The notes under the pieces are model-generated. The model was not told the DNA's origin and made no database searches. It saw only the letters and a list, made by a program, of their open reading frames with translations. Of a DNA stretch of 64,000 nucleotides, positions 1 to 10,859 are shown piece after piece. The stretch spans positions 106,225,022 through 106,289,021 of the forward strand of contig NC_089492.1 in the NCBI RefSeq assembly GCF_036850765.1, written 5' to 3'. Made by a program: the position numbers and the translations under genes. The stretch is from Saccopteryx bilineata. Taxonomy: Eukaryota; Chordata; Mammalia; Chiroptera; Emballonuridae. Numbering within the stretch: the first letter of the stretch is position 1; every line of letters begins with the position of its first letter.

Positions 1-835
1 TTCCCCCTTTGATCTGTTTACAACAAGACCCTTAACATTTCTTGCAGCATTGGTTTGGTTATAATAAATTGCTTGAGTTTTTTGTTTGTTTGTTTTGGGT
101 TTTGTTTTCTGGGAAGATTTTTATTTATCCTTTAATTTTAAATGATAGCCTTGCTGGATAATGTAGTCTTGGTTGTAGGCTCTTGTTTGGCATTACTTTG
201 AATATTTCTTTCCATTCCCTTCTGGCCTCAGGTATTTCTGTTGAGAAGTTGGATGTCATCCTTATGGGGGCTCCTTTGTAGGTGTAACCTTTTTTTCTCT
301 AGCAGTTTTTAATATTTTCTCTTTATCACTTAGCTTTGGTATTTTGATTATGATGTGTCTTGGTGTAGATTTCTTTGGGTTTTTTTTTAATGGAATTCTC
401 TGTGCTTCTTGAATTTGAGTGACTTTTTCCTTCATCAATTTAGGAAAGTTTTCAGCTATGATTTGAACAAAGTCTCTATCCTTTGTTCTTTCTATTCTTC
501 TTCAGGACCCCCTATGATGCGATGTTATTTCTCTTCATGTTGTCACAGAGCTCTCTGAGAGTTTCCTCAGATTTTTTAAGTCCCTTTCTTTTTGCTGCTC
601 TGCTTTTGTGCCTTTGTTTATCTTGTCCTCTAACTCACTGATTTAATCCTCAGCTTCATCCATCATGCTTTTAATTCCTTCCATTGTGGTTTTAATTTCT
701 GATATTGTATTTGTCATTTCTGACTGATTCTTTTTTATTATTTCAATGTTCTTTTTTATACTTGCTATTTCTTTATTTAGGTGTTTGTTATGACCATCTA
801 TTGTTGTTCTAAGATCCTTGAGCATCCTAACAATC
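1..835 (-). mobile_element. Old LINE-1 fragment, ORF1 part (antisense), downstream half of a split element
   Basis: This is the continuation of an L1 whose 5' half lies at 2841-4470. Read on the minus strand, 837-643 encodes 64 residues without a stop, beginning MIVRMLKDLRTTIDGHNK. This is the coiled-coil start of L1 ORF1p, rich in K, E, N and I heptads. Below 640 the frame decays, and the rest resembles the remainder of ORF1 of older mammalian L1s. The break at 836-840 is exactly where the family motif before MIV is interrupted. The matching residues LPDAEFKI appear at 2841-2870, so the two halves are one insertion split by a later element. Confidence 0.75.
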
Positions 836-839
836 ATTA
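836..839. repeat. Target-site duplication ATTA, left
   Basis: ATTA here and ATTA at 2837-2840 flank the 840-2836 insert. Joining the flanks with a single ATTA restores an uninterrupted L1 ORF1 frame across the junction, which is what a 4-bp duplication predicts. A 2-bp TA duplication would fit almost as well. Confidence 0.6.
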
Positions 840-975
840 CACTGAGAAAAAGTTTTTTTTAATTTTTTTAAATTTTATGTTGCATGAGGTTTTAGAATGG
901 TTTCTATATATTTCTACATTGCTGATTCCAAATCTGAAATCCGTATTTTGGTGCATGCTCTAGTTTTTATGCAAT
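840..975 (+). repeat. Left terminal/subterminal inverted repeat of the 840-2836 element
   Basis: This pairs with 2720-2836 in opposite orientation. The outermost bases ACTGA plus an A-run match, and the segment from 920 matches the other side strongly. The spacing differs by about 30 bp between sides because of indels in T-rich stretches. Confidence 0.6.
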
Positions 976-1174
976 TTTAATTTCTTTTTATTACAGCTAA
1001 TGGCATGCATTGGTTTTTAAATTAAGTTAAAGGGCAATGACTCTTGAATTGAACATAACCACAAGACAATTAATGTTTTACAAACATCACTTTTACATAA
1101 TTGTAGTTGTTTTTAAGTGTAAAAAATTATTTTGTGATAAAATACATCCACTTATTTTGTTTTAAGATTGAACC

Positions 1175-2496
1175 ATGGCTTCTTTGAGTAGACATAAATG
1201 TAACAATACTCCTGACACTTACTTTTATATATGTGGCTGTTACACACTTCAACATCAAAGGTGCAATATTTCATCATTTGTGACACCTGAATATATTGCC
1301 TATTTTCAAGTTCCCCTTGGTGATCAAGAAAAGAATTTGGCTCCTCATATTGTGTCATAATTGTGAAAAAATGCCTCCTGACTGGACAAAAGGAAAACGC
1401 AAAGGAATGCCTTTAGGTACACCCATGGTTTGGCATGAACCTAAAAACCACAGCAGTGACTGCTATTTCTGTCCGATCCATACAAAGGGCATCGGCAAGA
1501 AAAAAGGACATATGATCACATATCCTAATATTCCTTCAGCAATACGTCCTATCCCACACTCTGAGACACTTCCAGTTCCAGTTTTCAATGGTTTTATTTC
1601 TTCTAAGGATGAATAAAGTGAACATGGTGATCAAGTGTATTTTAAAAAGATGCATGAGGAAATGGTTGTAGAATCTGAAGGGTCTTCTTCTGATGCCAAG
1701 CAGTCATTAACCCCTCAGCAGTTTAGCCAACCCAAATTGAATGACTTAGTTAGAATGACATAAAAACTGTCCTCAACTTTCTGAAGTATTAGGAGCATAA
1801 CTGGATCATTTGTGCTTTCATAAAATGGTAAATATCCTGCTAGGACAACAGAGAGGTTTCACAAAGTATCCTTGCTTTCTGTGTTTGTGGAATAGCCAAG
1901 CTCGGGAGAAACACTGGACACAGGAGGAGTGGCTGAAACATGAAGCTCTGGAAGTAGGGATGCAAAATATTGTGAATGAACCTGTAGTTAATCGAGACAG
2001 GATCATTCTTCCTCCACTTCACATCAAACTTGGCTTAATGAAGCAGTTTGTTCAGGCTTTGAATAGAAAAAGTGAATGCTTTCAACATATTATGTCTGCT
2101 TTTCCTGCCTTGTCTTTTGAGAAGATAAAAGCAGGTGTGTTTGATGGACCTCAAATTTGACCCCTCATATGTGATGAAGAATTTGCCAGGAAGATGAATA
2201 AGGAGGAGAAAGCAGCATGGCAGTCTTTTGTGGCAGTTACAAAGAACTTTCTTGGCAACAAAAAAGCAGAAAACTATGAACTTCTGGTTCAAAGGATGCT
2301 GTTGGCTTTCTGCAACATTGGATGTAATATGAGTGTCAAGATTCACTTCCTGAATAGTCACCTTGATAAGTTTCCTGAAAATCTTGGAGCTGTTAGTGAT
2401 GAGCAGATTACTGGTGGAGCATCAAACGAGATTGTCCTCAACAAGTACACAAATGCAAGAGCTACAAATGCAAATTTTTTCCTGAATAAAATTTAA
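1175..2496 (+). pseudogene. Broken gene of an uncharacterised zinc-finger-bearing eukaryotic protein family
   Basis: The first piece, 1175-1360, begins MASLSRHKCNNTPDTYFYIC. The frame shifts near 1350 and continues at 1355-1616 with CHNCEKMPPDW and DCYFC. Together these pieces give paired CxxC/HxxC motifs typical of a zinc-binding module. After a stop at about 1616 an acidic/serine linker is visible, then further stops at 1750-1800. The next open pieces are 1810-2160 (TKYPCFLCLW, LPPLHIKLGLMKQFV, KAGVFDGPQI) and 2194-2496 (FLGNKKAENYE, SVKIHFLNSHLD). From memory, proteins with this order of motifs occur in large numbers as uncharacterised proteins of fish, cnidarians and insects. Relative to those, a middle block before TKYPCFLC and the C-terminal block after the SDEQ motif are missing. 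The copy is not functional. Its position between inverted repeats suggests that the family is, at least here, transposon-borne. No enzymatic function is claimed. Confidence 0.6.
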
Positions 2497-2719
2497 ATAA
2501 GTTTTACACAAACTTTATCATTAAAATAAATGTTTTAATATGTTCTATTTTGAAATTGTAGACAAATTCTGATGCAATCATATCTTTTTGTGTATTTGTG
2601 TATTTACTGCATTATATAAATTATATTTTCACATAGATAATGCCCAAGAAGACGTTCTACTTCATTATGTTAAACTAAATGTTAAAAATTTTACAATAAG
2701 ATGAAAACCTAAAATTTTG

Positions 2720-2836
2720 AATTGCAAAAAAACTGTAGCTTACAGAGAAAAACTAATGTCAGATTTGAGATCAGCACACTTGAATTAGGTAAGAACAAGG
2801 ATTTTTGTGGATACAACAAAAATTTTGTTTTTCAGT
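2720..2836 (-). repeat. Right terminal/subterminal inverted repeat of the 840-2836 element
   Basis: Reverse complement of 2836-2720 aligns with 840-975. The end reads TTTTTCAGT on the plus strand and is followed directly by ATTA. Confidence 0.6.
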
Positions 2837-2840
2837 ATTA

Positions 2841-4470
2841 TTTTAAACTCTGCATCTGGTAATTTGGTTATATCTGAATCATTCAAGTCCTTTTCTGGGG
2901 ATTGCTCTTGTTTCAGTTGGGTTGCATTTCTGCCTTCCCATTTTGTCTGTGTATAAGAAGGGTGTTGCCACTGGAGTTCAATGTGTGTGGCCTCTGTTTT
3001 CCCGACGTGTGGTCTGTCTGCAGGCCGCCACCTCCTCTGCCTCTGCTCTTGCATTCAGGTATAGGTGTTGCCCGCACCTGCTGGCTGCAGCTGTTGCTGC
3101 AGTTTCCACCTCTTCTTCACAGAAAGGGCTCTGTGTTCACGTGCCTGGGTCTACAAGCCTCAGCCGCTGCCCCACCCCCACGGGTGGGGCTTTGCGCAGT
3201 GCCTGGGGCTGCAAACCTTGGCACCGTGGGCAGGGGTGAGGTTTGTTGCTCAGCCATGGGTCTCTGCCTATTTTGGGGCTTTTGCTGCGCCCCCATGGTC
3301 AGAGCTGCACTCATGCATTGGGCCCCAAGCCCCTGGCTGGGCAGGGCTGTGTGCCTGCGCTCAGCCACAGGTCTCCTCCTCTTCCCAAGCTTTTGGCCCC
3401 ACAGGTGCATTTGCACTCATGCTTGGGCCCCAAGCTTCGGCTCTGCGGGGGGAGGGGGGGCAGGGCTGCGTGCTGGGCAGGGCTGCATGCTGGTGCTCAG
3501 CTGCAGGTCTCTGCATTTCCCAGGCTTTTGACTTTCCCTTGTGGGCAGGTTTGCAGGTGGTCCTGCAGCCAGCCGGACCACTTTTGTGCACCACTTCCAC
3601 CCCCACTGGGCGAGACTGAGCTCACGTCAGGCCTCAGTCATGGCCAGCCTATCTTCTGCCACCACCAACGGGACCACGCTTCCATGTCCTGCTGCCACCT
3701 GCCCCCTGGTGAGCCCTCAGCAGTGTGGTTGGGGGTGCTGCAGCTCAGACCCCAGCACTCAATACTGTATTCCTTAAGGCTTCCTCCTTCTAAGCAACTC
3801 TGCTCTGAATGCTGCATAAGAGTTTGCTTGGCTGGTGTTCTGCTTCCCTTTGCTGGTATTACTGGTTCCAGGGGAAATGTTCACTTCATATTTAGGGAGT
3901 GACTCAACCCAGGGGTTAGGGTGGCTGTCCCTCAAAGTGTTCCTGCCTATGCTTCCTAGATTACACTCTCTTCCTGCAACTCTGGTCCTCTCCTTTCTCC
4001 CCATGCCCCAGAGCCCCGAGTGAGTGGTTGTGAAATAGATTTTCTGTGCGGTCCCTTTAAGAAGAATCCTGAGACTGAGAAATTTGTCTCTTTCTCATAA
4101 ACAGTATCCTGACTTGTTTTGCAGCTAAACACTGTCCATATGCTTCTTCTAGGCTCTGGGGTGCATGCTGGGGCTTTGTTCCTGGGGCCCAGGACCCTCC
4201 CCTCTTTGCTAAACTCACTTCCCACCAGGCAAGTCTATCCTGGCTGCCCTTTGCTCCCAGGAGCTGGGCAGCCCTCTCAGTGTTTCTGCTTTTCCTACCA
4301 GTCTCAGTGTGGCTTCTTCAGTGTTCCTTGGTTAAAAAGTCCTCTTAGTTTAGTCCAAAGTTGGTTTTTCCAGATGATGGTTCTTAAATTTTAGTTGTAA
4401 TCCACTTTGGTTCAAGGAGGTGGAACTTGGTACATCCACCTACTCCATTGCTGTCTTGCCGCACCCCAGC
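2841..4470 (-). mobile_element. Old LINE-1, 5'UTR and ORF1 start (antisense), upstream half of a split element
   Basis: On the minus strand the L1 begins near 4470, with a stretch resembling the usual L1 start (gagtaggtgg followed by ttccacctcc). It runs through a GC-rich 5'UTR and reaches an ORF1 start at 3054 (MQEQRQRRWRPADR, then DLNDSDITKLPDAEFKI). The ORF1 is cut at 2841 by the 840-2836 insertion. The 5'UTR between about 3225 and 3560 contains roughly 120-bp tandem units marked by gctcagc-ncaggtctc and by gggccccaagc. GC content is far above that of the neighbours. Confidence 0.7.
3225..3565 (-). repeat. Tandem ~120-bp GC-rich units in the old L1 5'UTR
   Basis: Three imperfect units begin with gctcagc at about 3248, 3360 and 3496. 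They share tgctcagc, caggtctc, ttcccaagcttttg-like and gggccccaagc blocks. Tandem 5'UTR units are known from mouse L1 and act there as promoter monomers. Whether these ones did is unknown. Confidence 0.5.
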
Positions 4471-4479
4471 TTTTGGGTT

Positions 4480-5500
4480 TTACTGATATTCTCTGTTGCC
4501 TTGTTTTCAAATTCATTGATTTCTTCTCTAATTTTTGTTATTTTCTTCTTTTAATGTTTTCTACTTGTTGGCCTTTTTCTTTTTTTCCTATTTTTGTCTT
4601 TTACATTTTGTCTGTCTTTTGTGGGTTTAATTTTATAGAATTCTATTTTATCTTTCTTAGTATGTTATATATTTTTAAATTTTTTTATTTTTTAGCAGTT
4701 GCCCTAGAGTTTACCATTATACATTTACAACTGATAGAAGTCCAATTCAAATAATACTTTATTGACTCATAGGTAGTATGAGTACCTTATTAAAATTTTT
4801 TCCAAATCTTATTTCTGTATCATTGTTGTCATTTATTTTACTTAAATGTAAGTGTGTGTGGTACACTGTGTATATATGTTCATACATGCATACATAATAA
4901 AATACATTATTGCTATTATTTTGAACAGTCTGTTATTTTAGGTCAATTAAGGATAAGAAATATAATTTTTGCATTTTGCTTTCATTCATTTTACAATGTT
5001 TTTTCTTTCTTAATTAGATCTGATTTTTTTTACTTACATAATTTTTCTTCTTTCTGAAGAACTTCTTTTAACATTTATACTGGAAATAAATTTCCTCAAT
5101 TTTCATTTGTCTAAGAAAGTGTTTCTTTTTCTCTTTAACTTTTTTTTTTCCTGGACAACCAAAGTTTAGTTCTAGACTAAGTAATGTATCTATAACATGT
5201 TGGCTGTGCTTCTGCCCCATGTCTCCTCCATTCTGGGTCTCAGGCTGTAGAAATAAATAGTCCCTAACTGAGACATCACTGACCTCAATGGAGAGCCAGG
5301 GAAGAGGTGATAGAATAACACAATGTTTCTTAAAGCTTCTTGAAAATGGCCATTTTCACTCACAGTTCATTAGCCAAAACAAGTTATACAGGATATTCAA
5401 AATACTTTCATCAATTAAGGATAAGAAAAATAATTTTTAAATTTTACTTTTACTCATTAATTTTCCAATGCTCTCTTTCTTTATTTGATCTGATTTAATA
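4480..5500 (-). mobile_element. Degenerate antisense LINE-1 fragments, AT-rich
   Basis: T-rich sequence containing phrases typical of antisense L1, such as the block at 4697-4745 around gcagttgccctagagttta. Two segments, 4943-5029 and 5411-5495, are direct repeats of each other. No reading frame survives. Assignment is by pattern only. Confidence 0.45.
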
Positions 5501-5574
5501 TAAAATATTTCCATAGGGAAGAAAAAGTATTTTTAATCATAATGCAATCTAATATAATGATTCATAATAACCCA

Positions 5575-5712
5575 AAGCTTATTAATTGCTTATTATATAT
5601 TAGGCATGGTGCTTAGCTCTTTACTTAAAGTAGTTCCACCACAAGGAACTTCTGGCTACTAGAGGTCAAATAATTTATCAAGTCGTGCAGCTAGTAAACA
5701 GCAAAGCCTAGT
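5575..5712 (+). repeat. MIR-like ancient SINE
   Basis: The order of phrases attgcttattatatattaggc, ggtgcttagctcttta and cagctagtaaacagcaaagcc matches the core and tail of mammalian-wide interspersed repeats. It is strongly diverged. Confidence 0.55.
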
Positions 5713-5914
5713 GATATAGTTTAATTTGAACATTTAAATTGTTTCCCCATAAAAGATCAATAAATAAATGTATTTCTTAAGAAGAAGAGCAGAACTAATA
5801 GCAGCAGGCTGCCAATTTAAATCATGGTTGTAGCTGCTAACTAGATGATAAAAGACACATGTTCTGTCGTGCAGTATGGTGCCAGATGGGTACTAGATAT
5901 ATCAGGGTGACTCT

Positions 5915-6240
5915 TCTTCATAAGTTATCTAAATGTCTAATCACTATATTATACATCTGAAACTAATATAATATTTCATGTCAGGTATAATTATAATATA
6001 ATTATAACATTTTCACATTTACTTATTTTCTTGGTAAAGTATCAATTTATTTTTATAAAGTGCTATTTCCTTTAATTATTTATTGGGTGACATTGGTTAA
6101 TATGATTATATAGGTTTCAAGTGTACATTTCTATGATATATGTACTATGATATTGCATTGTGTGCTCAACACCCAAAGTCAAATCATCTTCGTTTGCCAA
6201 ATTTTGATCCTCTTTTTCATAATTAAAAGTGGCCTACATA
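5915..6240. mobile_element. Two old L1 3'-end fragments, head to head
   Basis: At 5915-6010 a plus-strand L1 3' end is recognisable from the phrase attatacatctgaaactaat. At 6062-6240 an antisense L1 3' end follows (gggtgacattggttaatatg, then a phrase ending cacccaaagtc). No coding remains. Confidence 0.55.
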
Positions 6241-6249
6241 TTTTATCTA

Positions 6250-6475
6250 CAGCTTACACCAAGGTTTCTCAATCTTGGCAATATTGACATTTTGAACTAG
6301 ATACTTTTTGGTTGTAAGGCTATCTTGTATATTATAGGATGTTTTCAATGACCTCAGCCTCTACCACTGGATAGTAATAACAACTTCCCCCTTCCCAGAA
6401 ACAACAACAAAAGTGTCTCTAGACATCACCAAATGTCCCTTGCGGAGCAAAATTAACCACGGTTGAGAATCATTC
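6250..6475 (-). mobile_element. hAT-type MITE relic (MER-class, name not asserted)
   Basis: The sequence starts near ggtttctcaatcttggcaat and ends near ccacggttgagaatcatt. Its ends are imperfect inverted repeats built on a TTCTCAA motif, and the inside carries the phrase gtctctagacatcaccaaat. This arrangement is typical of ancient non-autonomous hAT elements of placental mammals. Confidence 0.55.
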
Positions 6476-6629
6476 TTTTAGACAAAGGTTTGTGACAGAA
6501 CATGTGTAGTTGGTCATCTAGTTAGTAAACAAAACCATGATTTAGATAGGTAGCCTGCTGCTATTACTCCTTCAGATGTAGGGGATAATTTCACAAGATT
6601 GACAATTCTAAGTGGGTATTTGTGTTTTC

Positions 6630-6845
6630 CTTTTTTTTTTTTTTTTAGAATCTTTTTTTTTAAATTTTTAAATTTATTCATTTTAGAAAGGAGGCGGGGG
6701 AGAGAGAAGAGAGAGAGAAGGGGGGGAGGAGCAGGAAGCATCAACTCCCATATGTGCCTTGACCAGGCAAGCCCAGGGTTTCGAACCGGCGACTTCAGCA
6801 TTTCCAGGCTGACGCTTTATCCACTGCGCCACCACAGGTCAGGCA
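6630..6845 (-). mobile_element. Rhin-1-type tRNA-derived SINE
   Basis: The minus-strand head is GCCTGACCTGTGGTGGCGCA, with an RNA polymerase III B-box-like GGTTCGAAA. The tail is purine-rich on the plus strand and ends in poly(T). A direct repeat TTGTGTTTTC at 6620-6629 and 6846-6855 is its target-site duplication. It interrupts old antisense L1 sequence. Confidence 0.85.
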
Positions 6846-6855
6846 TTGTGTTTTC

Positions 6856-7660
6856 TTTTTTCTCCAACAACTTCAAGTATTTCAGTCCACTCTCTTCTTG
6901 TCTGCATGGTTTCTGAGGCAAAGCCAGATTTAATTCTTATCTTTGCTCTTTTACATGTAAGGTTTGCATTTTATCCCCTCTTACTTCTACCAATTCTTTG
7001 TTTTAAATCTTTGAGTTCAAGAAGTTTCAATATAATATACCCAGGCATATTTTTTATTTTGGAATTTATTTTGCTTGGTATTTTTTGATGGTCTTAGATT
7101 TATTGTTTTATGTTTGGCATATGTAGGAAATTATCAGTTATTAGTTTTTCAAATATTACTTTTTCTTTTTTTCTCTTTCTGATATTCCTATTATGCATAT
7201 ATTACACTTTTTATAGTTGTTCCTCAGTTCTTGTAAATTCTGTACGTTTCCTTTTTTTTATTCCTTTCCTTTCTCTGGTTTTGAAAGTTGCTATTGTCAT
7301 ATTTTAAAGCTCTGAGAGTCTTTCCTCAGCCATATCCAGTCTACTGATGAACCCATCAGAGGTGTTTTTGATTTCTGTTACAGTGTTTTGTATCTGTAGC
7401 CTTTTTTTTTTTTTTAATTCTTTCTTAGGATTTCATCTCTCTTTTACATTATTCATCTATTGTTGCATATTTGCCTATTTCCTCCATTAAAGCCCTTAAT
7501 ATGTTAATTATTAAGAAAAAATTCCTGCTCTGATAATTCCAATATTTTTTCCAATATGTGACTCTGATCCCAATGTTTTTTAGTCTCTTCCAACTGTTTT
7601 TTTTTATTTTAATATTTTTTAATGCCTAGTGATTTTTTTTTTTATTGAAAGGTGGACATA
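6856..7660 (-). mobile_element. Old LINE-1 ORF1-region fragment (antisense)
   Basis: T-rich sequence with phrases found in antisense L1 ORF1, including the region around 7020-7110 and tctgagagtctttcctcagc. It parallels the segment at 130-600. All frames are broken. Confidence 0.5.
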
Positions 7661-7679
7661 ATGTATTGGGTTAAAAGAA

Positions 7680-10190
7680 CTTCCCTAAATAGACATTTAG
7701 TAATGTAGTAGTAAGATATTGTTCTATAGGCCCATGATTAGATCTCAATGATTTCCTGAGCCTCTGCCCCTGGACTGTGAACTTCACCTGTATTTCTCAA
7801 TTTTTCCCCCTTCAGTGGAATAGGATGACTAGAGGATTCTGGAGTTGAGTATTTCCCTTACTCTGGGTAGTTTAGGCTCTGATAAAACTCCAGAAGATTG
7901 GGCTCTGTTTAACAAGACCTAGACCTGTATGACCATAGTAACCTTTTAAATTGCAAATGTCATGCAATCAACAGATGGAGGAAAGCATATTTTGGGACAA
8001 AGGTGGTAGAAAAAGAAATGCAGCAAAGTGTCTCAAAAATTCCAGCTGATGTTGCCATGGATTTCTTGTTAGGATCATGATATACTTAATCTTAATATCA
8101 TGTCCCATTGTTAATAAATTATGACTCAAGGTACATAACATTTTTAAAATAAAGAACCAAATCTTCAACATAGGATAACAGTGGACAATGGATTAAAGAC
8201 TGTGTTTAGCACACTGGCAAGTCTTGGTTTAATTTAACCTCACTGTTACCACAAGAAAAAGTACCCAAAAAATCTTGATGAAATGGTAAGAAGAAAGAAA
8301 GTTGAAACTTACTGAATTTTATTATAGTTTCATAGCCCAATTTACCTTGGGCTCAGAACTCATGATAATATTCATGATTTTACTAGCAAATCCTTGCATT
8401 CTCAAATCTCATCTTTAATGTCAGATTGAATCATTTAGCAATTATTCATGGGGTCACCTTGGGAGACAGACGGTTCATTTCTTTTGGCAGTCTCTTAAAT
8501 ACATGCTACATTTAAATTGCATGGTGGTTAGGTTACTTGAGATGCCTCATCTAACATGCATTTTCTCTCCAAGTTATAGTTATTCCATCTTTCAGGGCCT
8601 AGTTCAAGTTCAATCTTTTCCCAGAAGATTTCCCAAACTACTTCTGTCCATATTGATTTCTCTATTCTCTGAACTCTCAGTGAATTATTTACTACACTGT
8701 TGATATGCTATGTCTCATTGTCTATTTTTTCAAATAAGACAAAAATCAACATGTGTGTATGAACAAAAGAAGTTATTGTAGTTTTGATCAGGAATAAACA
8801 TAAATTGCTTATGGTTCCCTTAGAAAGAGGAAATAAAATCAACATAAGAAATAAAGAGTTAAAACATTTTCAAGAAAAGGGAAGTGATATCACAGTATAG
8901 GGATATCATTAATTGAAAAATATATGAACCAGATAAATATTATGCAGATAGGGTTTGGGTGGTGAAGAACAGATAACTGAGTAATATGGGACATCTTTAC
9001 CAAAAAATGGAATTTGAGCTTGATCATGAAAGGTGAGTAAGATATAGATAAAAATGTGGACAGCCTCACTAGTTGGGACATACATGTTCCATGTGTTCAA
9101 GTTTATATGGTCATGTCTTTAGAGTATCTACCAAGACTGAAGGGTGCTTGACTGTCTTCTAAAGGTGATAATAAGGTCTTCCATAATATAGCTTTAGACA
9201 TACTAGGTATCAATAATTGATTGTGTTTTCTCTTCTCCTCCAAGCCTGTCTTACACCTGACAACTTGCTAGACACATAGTGTCTAATGCAAAAGGTATTC
9301 TAACAAGTATTATATAAATCACGATTGCATTTCTAAGTCTTTCTATTTGTTAATGTTTACAAATGTAAAAATATTTTATTAAAATGTGATATAAATGAAT
9401 TTACTAACTAGAACATTACCATCCCCAGAAAACTTGTCTTCTAAATAGCTTTTTCTGTTAATTACCAGGAGAAAGTTTTTTGTCTCTTACTATCAGGGAT
9501 ACACCTATATCAAATAAGGTATTATAGATGCTTACAAGTACAAAAGTTAAAAAATTCGTCTTTTCTTATCTACCTTCTCACTTCCCTAAGGCAGATCTTG
9601 ACCTAATACAAAATATCTTCCCTTTGGGCCTTAAATAATATAATATAGGACTTTAAATTCTCTTATTATTTTCAGTTTTCTTGTTTACAAAAGTGCAGAA
9701 AACTTCTTAAAGGCATAGTGGTTGTTTTTTTCTGAATTAATAGTTGATACATTTATCTCTCTCTATCTCCTCTGTCTTACCAATAGGAGCAAGATGTTTT
9801 TCTCTAGAAGCATCTCCTTTTAGGTACCTCAACCATTAATGTACTTTTCTACCATTTCCTAGCCTTACTTTCTTTAGGCCGAGTCATAAATCCTATAATT
9901 CTGTGTTAATTAGAGAAAAGACTGGGACAACTACATAATGATTTTTTCTGCTGATCATTGCTTAAATAATAAACCTATTTGACTTCCCTCTGAAGAGACA
10001 GACATATGGTTTTTGTTTTTGTTTCCAGTTACTATTATCACATAACAGCTGAAACAAGCATAAGAAAATTAGTAGGCTTTGACCACATGGTTGATCTGAT
10101 AGTTTTCCGTGAAGTTTCCATCAAGAGAAAACAAAGGTTGGGCAGAGAATTTGGTCTAAACACCAGTGCTGAGTTGAGATTGAAGAGAGA
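7680..10190. other. Unique AT-rich sequence with a possible L2 trace
   Basis: No gene, RNA or young repeat is visible. At 8570-8720 the phrases agggcctagttcaagttcaa and ccagaagatttcccaaac resemble an L2 3' region. All open frames are short and overlap on both strands, which is typical of non-coding DNA. Confidence 0.4.
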
Positions 10191-10191
10191 G

Positions 10192-10589
10192 ATGCCCTGG
10201 CCGGTTGGCTCAGCGGTAGAGCGTCGGCCTAGCGTGCGGAGGACCCGGTTTCGATCCCCGGCCAGGGCACACAGGAGAAGCGCCCATTTGCTTCTCCACC
10301 CCTCCGCCGCGCCTTCCTCTCTATCTCTCTCTTCCCCTCCCGCAGCCAAAGCTCCATTGGAGCAAAGATGGCCCAGGCGCTGGGGATGGCTCTGTGGCCT
10401 CTGCCTCAGGGGCTAGAGTGGCTCTGGTCGCAACATGGCGACGCCCAGGATGGGCAGAGCATCGCCCCCTGGTGGGCAGAGCGTAGCCCCTGGTGGGCGT
10501 GCCGGGTGGATCCCGGTCGGGTGCATGCGGGAGTCTGTCTGACTGTCTCTCCCTGTTTCCAGCTTCAGAAAAATGCAAAAAAAAAAAAC
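10192..10589 (+). mobile_element. VES-type tRNA-derived SINE, long form
   Basis: It begins GCCCTGGCCGGTTGGCTCAG, with an A box (TGGCTCAGCGGTAGAGCG) and a B box near 10248 (GGTTTCGATCC). A pyrimidine-rich stretch and a ~250-bp body follow, ending cagcttcagaaaaatgc and poly(A). The target duplication GAAGAGAGAG lies at 10182-10191 and 10593-10602. CpG sites are still frequent, so it is fairly young. Confidence 0.9.
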
Positions 10590-10793
10590 TTAGAAGAGAG
10601 AGGTTTCTTCCTTTTATGTGATGCCTTGAAACTAGGCTTGTATTTCTCTTACAATTCTTGTGAATTCCTTTCCATGGTTATGAAGGGATAGCTGAGCCTG
10701 AAATTGTCCTGCAGTCATTTTTTATCTAATCTTTTCTATAATTTATCATTTGAATCTCTTTTTATTCTATGTATTTACCATCTTCCCATTTCA

Positions 10794-10795
<2 letters not shown>

Positions 10796-10831
<36 letters not shown>

Positions 10832-10848
10832 ACACACCCTACACCTCC
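10796..10848. repeat. (CA)n microsatellite
   Basis: A run of CA dinucleotides of about 20 units with one interruption (cacatacaca). Confidence 0.95.
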
Positions 10849-10859
10849 CTATACTCCCC

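Larger units (their letters stand above)
840..2836 (+). mobile_element. ~2.0 kb inverted-repeat DNA element nested in L1 ORF1, superfamily not assigned
   Basis: The insert interrupts an antisense L1 ORF1. The left end reads CACTGAGAAAAAG and the right end, reverse-complemented, reads ACTGAAAAACAAAA. A longer inverted repeat lies inside. TGCTGAT-NN-CAAATCTGA occurs at 920-937 and in reverse complement near 2759-2776, with 18 of 21 positions matching over the wider block. Similarity continues inward to about 975 and 2720, including TTTTTNTGCAATT on both sides. The insert has no poly(A) end and no long target duplication, so L1-driven retroposition is unlikely. It carries the broken reading frame at 1175-2496. 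The simplest reading is a cut-and-paste DNA transposon copy, internally deleted and mutated. The protein lacks any catalytic motif I can name, so the superfamily is left open. Confidence 0.65.

Noticed and set aside
2902..3902. Long overlapping plus-strand open frames (up to 219 codons)
   Set aside because: They lie antisense to an old L1 5'UTR that is GC-rich and tandemly repeated. Open frames occur in several registers and on both strands with no domain, which is the signature of composition rather than coding.
3800..4400. Possible host promoter or CpG island
   Set aside because: Elevated GC is explained by the old L1 5'UTR; CpG is depleted and no gene follows on either strand.
10194..10265. 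tRNA gene candidates at the heads of VES and Rhin-1 copies
   Set aside because: A and B boxes are present but no cloverleaf with an acceptor stem closes, and each is followed by SINE body, poly(A) and target duplications. They are SINE promoters.
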